Shown in pieces: positions 32,990 to 38,283 of a DNA stretch of 38,283 nt. Origin of the DNA: Bacteroidales bacterium UBA6408 (GTDB lineage Bacteria > Bacteroidota > Bacteroidia > Bacteroidales > UBA932); the NCBI GenBank assembly GCA_002439805.1, contig DJPQ01000028.1:1-38283 (forward strand), given 5' to 3'. Below the pieces are notes generated by a model. It saw only the letters and a program-made list of their open reading frames with translations, searched no databases and was not told the origin of the DNA. A program made the position numbers and the translations under genes. How positions within the stretch are numbered: position 1 is the stretch's first letter; each line of letters starts with the position of its first letter.

Positions 32990-33088
32990 AAGGATGAGAT
33001 GCAAGGCGGACGGTGAAGATGAAACCGCAGCAACCTGATGGTTGTGAGGATTTCATCAAGCCGTCCAACGCCGCAGATCGCCTTTTCT
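32990..33088. repeat. Dispersed ~98-bp repeat, copy 2
   Basis: Second copy of the element at 15314-15412. It shares AAAAGGATG, GCAAGGC, GAAACCGCAGCAACCTGATGG and GTTGTGAGGATTTCATCAAG, and adds an outer stem GGCGGACGG / CCGTCC..CGCC. It lies just beyond the manC stop, as copy 1 lies beside the GH3-type gene stop. Confidence 0.7.
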
Positions 33089-33094
33089 GCGCCG

Positions 33095-34192
33095 CTACCT
33101 GTATTTTTCATATTCCGGCATGGCCAGTCCGGAAAGAATCTCCTTCACCTGACTGTCGTCCTTTGGGCAGACAAGCAGCGCGTCATCCGTGTCAATCACG
33201 ATGTAGTCATCCAGCCCCTTGATTGCCAGCAGCTTGTCCTTGTTCGTGCTGAAGGCGAGAACCCCGTCGCAGTCCTGAAGGAGTTTAGGATTTCCAAAAA
33301 CGACATTACCGTCCTCGTCCTTGCCGGCGCTGTAGTCATAGACCGAAGCCCAGTTGCCGATGTCAATCCAGCTGAAGTCACATGGCATGATCCAGGCATT
33401 GTCCGTGCGCTCAAGCAGTCCGTAGTCGAAAGAGGTCCAGGGGCAGTCCGTATAGACCCTGTCGATGAACGGCTTTTCCTGCGCCGTCCCTATGAACTTT
33501 TCCCATCCATTGAACAGAGCCGTCACCTCCGGATTATAAGTTTCCATCTCGTCCTTCAGTCCGGCAGCGTGCGCGACGAACATCCCCGAGTTCCAGAGAA
33601 ACTCTCCGCTGTCAACGAAAACCTTTGCCAGTGCCCTGTCCGGCTTTTCCGTGAAAGTCTTGACCTTGACCGGCGAGCCTATGTGGATGTTTCCCTTGCC
33701 TCCGGAGACCTGAATGTAGCCGTAGTTGCTGTCCGGACGGCTCGGGACTATGCCGAGAGTGATGAGCACGTCCGCTCCCTCGACAAATTCAAGCGCCCTT
33801 CCCGCAAGCTTCTTGAAGACCTCCGGGTCGGAAATGTAGTTGTCGGACGGGGAAAAGATTATGTTCGCGTCCGGATTTCTCCCCAGAATCGTGTATGTAG
33901 CGTAGGCGATGCACGGCGCCGTGTTCCGGGTATATGGTTCCAGCAGCAGGTTTTCCTCCGGGAGTTCCGGAATCTGTTCCCGCACCATGTCGGCGAAACG
34001 TGCCGAGGTCACTACAATCATGTTCTTCTCCGGAATGAAATCCAGAAAGCGTTCGTAGGTGTGCCGGATGAGGCTCTTTCCTATGTAGGCCAGGTCGAGG
34101 AACTGTTTCGGGCGGTTGCTCCGGCTTACAGGCCACAGGCGCTGGCCGTATCCTCCCGCCATTATGACGCAATACGAGTTATTTATATTCAT
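33095..34192 (-). CDS. manC: Mannose-1-phosphate guanylyltransferase
   Basis: The 365 residues contain the nucleotidyltransferase signature AGGYGQRLWPVSR (12-24), PKQFLDL, the metal-binding SPSDNYI region, FTEKPD, and WNSGMFV and SFDYGLLE motifs. It joins mannose-1-phosphate and GTP to give GDP-mannose and diphosphate, for glycan, O-antigen or glycoprotein synthesis. It is the short form, without the C-terminal isomerase domain of bifunctional ManC/AlgA. It lies downstream of yraN on the same strand with a 160-bp AT-rich gap. The cytoplasmic GH130 of this window would make its substrate. Confidence 0.92.
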   Translation of the reverse strand: MNINNSYCVIMAGGYGQRLWPVSRSNRPKQFLDLAYIGKSLIRHTYERFLDFIPEKNMIVVTSARFADMVREQIPELPEENLLLEPYTRNTAPCIAYATYTILGRNPDANIIFSPSDNYISDPEVFKKLAGRALEFVEGADVLITLGIVPSRPDSNYGYIQVSGGKGNIHIGSPVKVKTFTEKPDRALAKVFVDSGEFLWNSGMFVAHAAGLKDEMETYNPEVTALFNGWEKFIGTAQEKPFIDRVYTDCPWTSFDYGLLERTDNAWIMPCDFSWIDIGNWASVYDYSAGKDEDGNVVFGNPKLLQDCDGVLAFSTNKDKLLAIKGLDDYIVIDTDDALLVCPKDDSQVKEILSGLAMPEYEKYR

Positions 34193-34351
34193 AATTTTAG
34201 TGTCTTTGAATATCTTTTTGGTCTATATCCATTTTCTCATCGGTCACATACGCCCGGTATGCTCCCTCTTCAAAAATGAATCTATCCTCAAAAATCTGAT
34301 TCAAAACTTTTATGTTTTTTAATACAATTTTTTGTCAAACTTCTACAGCGG

Positions 34352-34729
34352 CTATTTGTACATTGGTATGAACGCCTGCGGGATATATTCCAACTTCGTG
34401 CCGTCTTTTGCAACAGTTACGCCGACAACATCGAAAAACGCCTCGAAATCTGAAAATTTCCGGTATGCCTCCTCCTTGAGGAAACGCTTCGCTGCCTCCA
34501 CTACCTTGCGCTGCTTCGGAGAATTGACCGTCTCCTGCGGCAGGATTTCAGGATTTATGCGCGTGCGCACCTCGACGAAATGGATTCCGGCCTCGTCAAT
34601 CGCCACAATGTCAAGCTCATAGTGCCCGCTGCGCCAGTTCCGCGCAAGAATCGAAAACCCCTTCCCTTCAAGGAAATCCGCAGCCATGTCCTCACCGAAT
34701 TTTCCTGTTGCCAGTCTGCTGTCCATCAT
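34352..34729 (-). CDS. yraN: YraN/UPF0102-family putative endonuclease
   Basis: Start placed at 34729 (MMDSRLATGKFGEDMA), 125 residues; the frame upstream lies in the spacer after mutS2. The UPF0102 pattern GKFGEDMAADFLEGKGFSILARNWRSGHYELDIVAIDEAGIHFVEVRTR is complete, including the PD-(D/E)XK-like ELD...VEVRTR core. This family is predicted to be a nuclease acting on branched DNA or in repair, but its role is not settled. It follows mutS2 by 93 bp, so the two repair-type genes may be co-transcribed. Confidence 0.9.
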   Translation of the reverse strand: MMDSRLATGKFGEDMAADFLEGKGFSILARNWRSGHYELDIVAIDEAGIHFVEVRTRINPEILPQETVNSPKQRKVVEAAKRFLKEEAYRKFSDFEAFFDVVGVTVAKDGTKLEYIPQAFIPMYK

Positions 34730-34822
34730 AAATCCGTTTTTTTCAAATCCCGTCCTTCGGGGCGTGAACCCACTCTTGCGGCATAGGCTCAAAAGAGGTG
34801 TTCCGCAAGTACGAAGCTTGTG

Positions 34823-37387
34823 TCATTCAAATGTTACAATTGTCACGCCCGTACCCCCGAACTGTATGTGCTCGTCCTTGACCGACGCAACTCCCGGAGT
34901 GCTGCGCAGCAGTTTCTGAACCTCCTCCCGAAGCGCCCCCGTGCCCTTGCCGGTGATGATTCGGACTGACGGGACAGAGAGCATCAGCGCGTCATCGACA
35001 TAATGCATGACCTTCTCAAGAGCCTCCCCGACCCTTTCCCCGCGTATGTCAAGCTCGGTGGAGAAGTTCAGCTTGCGCTCCGCAATCGACGAGTCGTACC
35101 TGACCCTGGAGACGTTGCGGTTCTCGCTGCGGGTCGCCTCCTTGTATTCGTTCGAGGTGATGCGCTCCACCTTGTCGAGGGGCAGCTTCGAGGAGATGTT
35201 CCCGATGTTCACGAACACTGCCTTCGCCGACACTCTGGTCACCTCCCCGACGAGACCGTTGTCCTTCACGCGGATTTTCTCGCCGACCTTCAGCGGCGCG
35301 TTTCTGAACGCATCCTGACGCGCCTTCTCCTCCGCCTCCTCGACCAGCCGCTTCTTCTGAGCCTCGTCCGCTCTCTGAACAGCGCGTGCCGCGCGCCGCT
35401 CACGCCTCTCGTCCAGCTGGCGTATCTTCTTCTCTATGTAGTCATCCTTCTCCTTCTGCTCCTTCTCCTTCTTCGCCGCAAGCAGGGACATGAAATTCTG
35501 CAGGTCCCTGCGCGCTTCCTGAGTGCTCTCCTTCTGCGCCTGCTTCTCCTTAATCGTGCGAATCGTGTTCTCAACCTGACGGTTGGCTCCCTTCACAATC
35601 TCCTCCGCCTCCCGGTGCGCCTGGTCAAGCACCTCCTTCTTCAGCTGACGGATATTCTCAAGCTCCTTCTGGTAGCGGTCGGTGATGTTCTCCAGAGTCC
35701 TGTCCGTGTTCTTTATGCGCTCCAGCTTCTCGTCCAGAGCCTTTCGGTTGCGGGCAATCCTGCGCAGATTCCGTTCTATATCGACATACTCTTCCCCTGC
35801 CCTGGTCTCCGCATCCCTGACAATCTGTTCAGGCAGCCCCATCTTCCGCGCAAGTTCAAAGGCGAACGAGTTTCCCGGCAGCCCGACTTCCAGCTTGAAG
35901 AGCGGCAAGATGTTCTTCGCGTCGAACATCATCGCGCCGTTGATGACCCCGGTCTGCCCGGATGCGTAGAACTTGAGGTTCGTGTAATGGGTGGTAATCA
36001 CGCCATAGACTCCCCTGCGGTCGAGTTCCGCGAGAATGGCCTCGGCAATCGCCCCTCCGGCAGCAGGCTCCGTTCCGCTTCCGAACTCGTCGATGAGCAC
36101 GAGTGTCCTGGAGTCCGCCTCCGCCAGCACCCTCTTCATGTCCGCGAGGAATGAGCTGTAGGTGCTCAGGTCGTTCTCTATGGACTGGTCGTCGCCGATG
36201 CTCACCATAATCCTGTCGAAGACCATGAGTTCCGAAGTTTCCGAAGTCGGGATGAGCATACCCCATTGGAACATATACTGCAAAAGCCCGAAAGTCTTGA
36301 GACAAACGGACTTGCCCCCGGCGTTCGGCCCGGAAATCAGGAGAATGTGCTTCTCCGGCGTGAGACTCGCGCTCAGAGGCACAATCTGCCGTCCCTCCTT
36401 CTTCAGATTCCTTTCCAGCAGCGGATGGCGTGCCTTGCGCAGGTTCAGCTCGCCGTTGTCCGAGACTATCGGCATCCCGCAGACGAAGTCCAGCGCGACC
36501 TGTGCCTTCGCCATAAGAAAATCGATTTCTCCGATGAATATCGAGGCATCGATGAGCTCGGGGATATATAGGCGCAGGAATTCCGTAAATTCGTAGAGTA
36601 TGCGGACTATTTCGCGCTGTTCGGCGAACTTCAGCTCGCGTATCTCATTGTCAAGCTCGACGACTTCCGCCGGCTCGATGTAGGTGGTCTTTCCCGACGC
36701 GGACTCGTCATATACAAAGCCGGAGAACTTCTTCTTGTTCGCGGACTGCACGGGGATGAGCATCTTCCCGTCGCGCATGGTCACGGTAGCGTCGCCATCG
36801 ACAAGCCCCTCCTCCTTCGCCCTGCGGAGAATGAGGTTTATCCTCTTCGATATGCTTCCCTCCTTGTCCCTCAATGTCCGGCGAATCGCATAGAGCTCGT
36901 CCGACGCCGTGTCCTTGACTTCGGAGTATTTGTCGAGAATCCCGTCCATGCGCCTCTGCACCTCGGCGAAATTCATAATCCCTGAGGCCATGCGCTTGAG
37001 GTTCGGATAGACCCCGTCCTTCACGTCCTCGAAGAACGCCGTCAGCTTGCGGAGGGTTTCGAGCGTCGTCCTGAGCTTGCGGAGTGAGAGAAGGTCTATG
37101 GATATCGACGACTTTTCGAGGGGACGGAGGAATCCTATTGAATCGATATATCCGTTTGTCGGGAAACTCTCCTCGAACATCATGATGAGCCTCATCTCGT
37201 CGGCAAGCCGCAGGCGCTTCGTGATTTCGGAGGGCGAGGCGGAGAATTTCTCGTCGGCCACGCGGCCTGCGGCGTATTCCGTGGCGCACCTCGCGGCTAT
37301 TATCTCCCTTATCCTGTCAAAGCCTAACTTCTGTTCAAGCCTTGAGCACTCGGCGTCGTTTCCAGTGATTTCCTTTTCTTCTGCCAT
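34823..37387 (-). CDS. mutS2: MutS2 family protein with Smr domain
   Basis: The 854 residues show the MutS core and ABC ATPase: Walker A SGPNAGGKS at about 352-360, Walker B LVLIDEFGSGTEP, and the TTHYTNLK switch. A long charged coiled coil follows (RRIARNRKALDEKLERIKNTDRTLENI..., KKEKEQKEKDDYIEKK). A C-terminal Smr endonuclease domain is present (ELDIRGERVGEALEKVMHYV, RIITGKGTGALREEV). MutS2 acts on recombination intermediates and, in Bacillus, on collided ribosomes; it is not part of mismatch repair. It starts 19 bp after the cdaA stop, suggesting an operon. Confidence 0.95.
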   Translation of the reverse strand: MAEEKEITGNDAECSRLEQKLGFDRIREIIAARCATEYAAGRVADEKFSASPSEITKRLRLADEMRLIMMFEESFPTNGYIDSIGFLRPLEKSSISIDLLSLRKLRTTLETLRKLTAFFEDVKDGVYPNLKRMASGIMNFAEVQRRMDGILDKYSEVKDTASDELYAIRRTLRDKEGSISKRINLILRRAKEEGLVDGDATVTMRDGKMLIPVQSANKKKFSGFVYDESASGKTTYIEPAEVVELDNEIRELKFAEQREIVRILYEFTEFLRLYIPELIDASIFIGEIDFLMAKAQVALDFVCGMPIVSDNGELNLRKARHPLLERNLKKEGRQIVPLSASLTPEKHILLISGPNAGGKSVCLKTFGLLQYMFQWGMLIPTSETSELMVFDRIMVSIGDDQSIENDLSTYSSFLADMKRVLAEADSRTLVLIDEFGSGTEPAAGGAIAEAILAELDRRGVYGVITTHYTNLKFYASGQTGVINGAMMFDAKNILPLFKLEVGLPGNSFAFELARKMGLPEQIVRDAETRAGEEYVDIERNLRRIARNRKALDEKLERIKNTDRTLENITDRYQKELENIRQLKKEVLDQAHREAEEIVKGANRQVENTIRTIKEKQAQKESTQEARRDLQNFMSLLAAKKEKEQKEKDDYIEKKIRQLDERRERRAARAVQRADEAQKKRLVEEAEEKARQDAFRNAPLKVGEKIRVKDNGLVGEVTRVSAKAVFVNIGNISSKLPLDKVERITSNEYKEATRSENRNVSRVRYDSSIAERKLNFSTELDIRGERVGEALEKVMHYVDDALMLSVPSVRIITGKGTGALREEVQKLLRSTPGVASVKDEHIQFGGTGVTIVTFE

Positions 37388-37406
37388 CGTTTCTTCCCTC
37401 CGCAGG

Positions 37407-38207
37407 TCATTTCATAGCCTCGCTCAGCAGCAGCTTGAGCTCGTTGAGATTGTTTATTTCAGTGTAGTTCCCGTCCTTGAAGAAGGTTATGTGCCCGGTC
37501 TCCTCGGAGACGACCACCACGGATGCGTCCGTCGCCTCGGATATGCCCGCCGCCGCCTTGTGCCTCATCCCGAACTGCGGCGGAAGGTCGCGCTCGCTTA
37601 TCGGAAGCGTGCATCTGGCAGCCTCCACGCGGTTTCCGCTGATTATCACGGCCCCGTCATGCAGCGGCGAGTTCTTGAAGAAGAGGTTCATCAGCAGCCG
37701 GCGGTTCACAATCGCGTCGAGCCTGTCTCCCGTCTCGACTATTGAGTCCAGAGGCGACATCCCGGGAATCACGATCAGCGCCCCGGTCTTTGTCTCCGAC
37801 ATGGAGTTGCAGGCCTCGGCTATTTCCTTCACGGTGTCGCTGCTCGCAGTCGTGTTTCCTCCCCGTCCGAAGATTTTGTTCAGAAAGCGGTTCCCCTTCT
37901 TTCCAATCATATATTTCTGCCCGAAATGCATCAGGAACCGTCGGATTTCCGGCTGGAAAATGACAACCAGCGCCAGCGAGCCGACGTCGAGTATGACGGA
38001 CAGCAGTTCGGTCATCATCTTCATCCCGAGGGCGGAAACGATGACCTTGGCGAAGAACAGGGTGATGATCGCGATGAGGATGTTCATCGCCGACGTCCCC
38101 CGGATGGACTTGAAGGCATAGAAAATCACGAGGGCAATCAGGAAGATGTCCAGAAGGTCCGTGACCGAAAAATTCAGAAAGCCGAATGCTCCAAGTACCA
38201 TATTCAT
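37407..38207 (-). CDS. cdaA: Diadenylate cyclase CdaA (c-di-AMP synthase)
   Basis: The 266-residue protein starts with three membrane helices (about 15-33, 40-60, 67-84) and a DAC domain with SPLHDGAVII (D184-A186) and the second active-site motif FGMRHKAAAGISE (215-217). It condenses two ATP into the second messenger c-di-AMP, which controls potassium and osmolyte balance. The usual RHR of this motif reads RHK here. Gene order cdaA-mutS2 with a 19-bp gap suggests co-transcription. Start at 38207; MVLGAF two codons later is possible. Confidence 0.93.
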   Translation of the reverse strand: MNMVLGAFGFLNFSVTDLLDIFLIALVIFYAFKSIRGTSAMNILIAIITLFFAKVIVSALGMKMMTELLSVILDVGSLALVVIFQPEIRRFLMHFGQKYMIGKKGNRFLNKIFGRGGNTTASSDTVKEIAEACNSMSETKTGALIVIPGMSPLDSIVETGDRLDAIVNRRLLMNLFFKNSPLHDGAVIISGNRVEAARCTLPISERDLPPQFGMRHKAAAGISEATDASVVVVSEETGHITFFKDGNYTEINNLNELKLLLSEAMK

Positions 38208-38242
38208 TGTCAGTTCCGTCTCTCATTCGCGGAATCCGGCTG

Positions 38243-38250
38243 CAAAGTTA
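38243..38250 (-). promoter_or_regulatory. -7 box for the cdaA-mutS2 unit
   Basis: The minus strand reads TAACTTTG, about 36 bp before the cdaA start. A TTAG lies 21 nt upstream as a weak -33 match. Confidence 0.5.
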
Positions 38251-38283
38251 CGATTTTTCTCGTCATGTCGCCTAACATTTTTT

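Noticed and set aside
33038..34279. 413-codon plus-strand open frame
   Set aside because: It is antisense to manC, whose motifs are unmistakable; the frame lacks protein-like features.

Overview
This window comes from a Bacteroidota chromosome, most likely a gut Bacteroidales. The evidence is a SusC/SusD pair, BACON and DUF1735 lipoproteins, an ECF sigma/FecR pair, many promoters of the Bacteroides form TTTG-N20-TAnnTTTG, and almost no Shine-Dalgarno sites. The high GC of the core genes and the dispersed ~98 bp repeat would suit an Alistipes-like (Rikenellaceae) genome, but the genus is a guess.

Layout: (1) 1-3022 is an AT-rich edge with the 3' end of a secreted protein gene, a strong hairpin, and two convergent ATPase genes (ATPase_2 type and AAA_14/DUF4143 type). 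(2) 2774-9399 holds a GH28-like lipoprotein on the minus strand and, divergently, an operon-like set MFS transporter - GH130 - GH92. (3) 9400-14449 is accessory: another AAA_14/DUF4143 ATPase, an acyltransferase, a promoter followed by a ~210-nt rod-like hairpin leader, a small ORF overlapping an unknown secreted or membrane protein, and a second ATPase_2 paralogue. (4) 14513-17108 carries a HAD phosphatase and a GH3-type acyl-amide synthetase, both minus strand. (5) 17221-31308 is a polysaccharide utilization locus: ECF sigma factor (minus), FecR anti-sigma (plus, divergent), SusC with an STN signalling domain, SusD, a GH18-like protein without catalytic acids, a DUF1735-LamG lipoprotein, a catalytic DUF1735-GH18 endo-beta-N-acetylglucosaminidase, a 775-residue BACON protein and a lipoprotein GH130. 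(6) 31309-38283 has tRNA-Gly(GCC), a Fibrobacter-type paralogous-domain lipoprotein, repeats, then minus-strand core genes: manC, yraN, mutS2 and cdaA.

How the genes fit together: the gene set closely resembles the high-mannose N-glycan loci of Bacteroides thetaiotaomicron. The likely path is release of the glycan at the cell surface by the GH18 enzyme, binding by SusD, the pseudo-GH18, LamG and BACON lipoproteins, import through SusC, removal of alpha-mannose by GH92, passage of Man-beta-1,4-GlcNAc through the MFS carrier, and phosphorolysis by the cytoplasmic GH130 to mannose-1-phosphate and GlcNAc. ManC, about 26 kb away from that GH130, could turn the mannose-1-phosphate into GDP-mannose. 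The second GH130 is a lipoprotein and has lost the Lys and His that its neighbour keeps at the phosphate site, so it is more likely a hydrolase.

The least explained features are: palindromes or repeats lying on the -33 region of all four ATPase promoters; both DUF4143 ATPases sitting directly against the 3' ends of glycosidase genes; the structured leader at 11846-12084; tRNA-Gly fragments around the intact tRNA; and a ~98 bp dispersed repeat next to two minus-strand gene ends.
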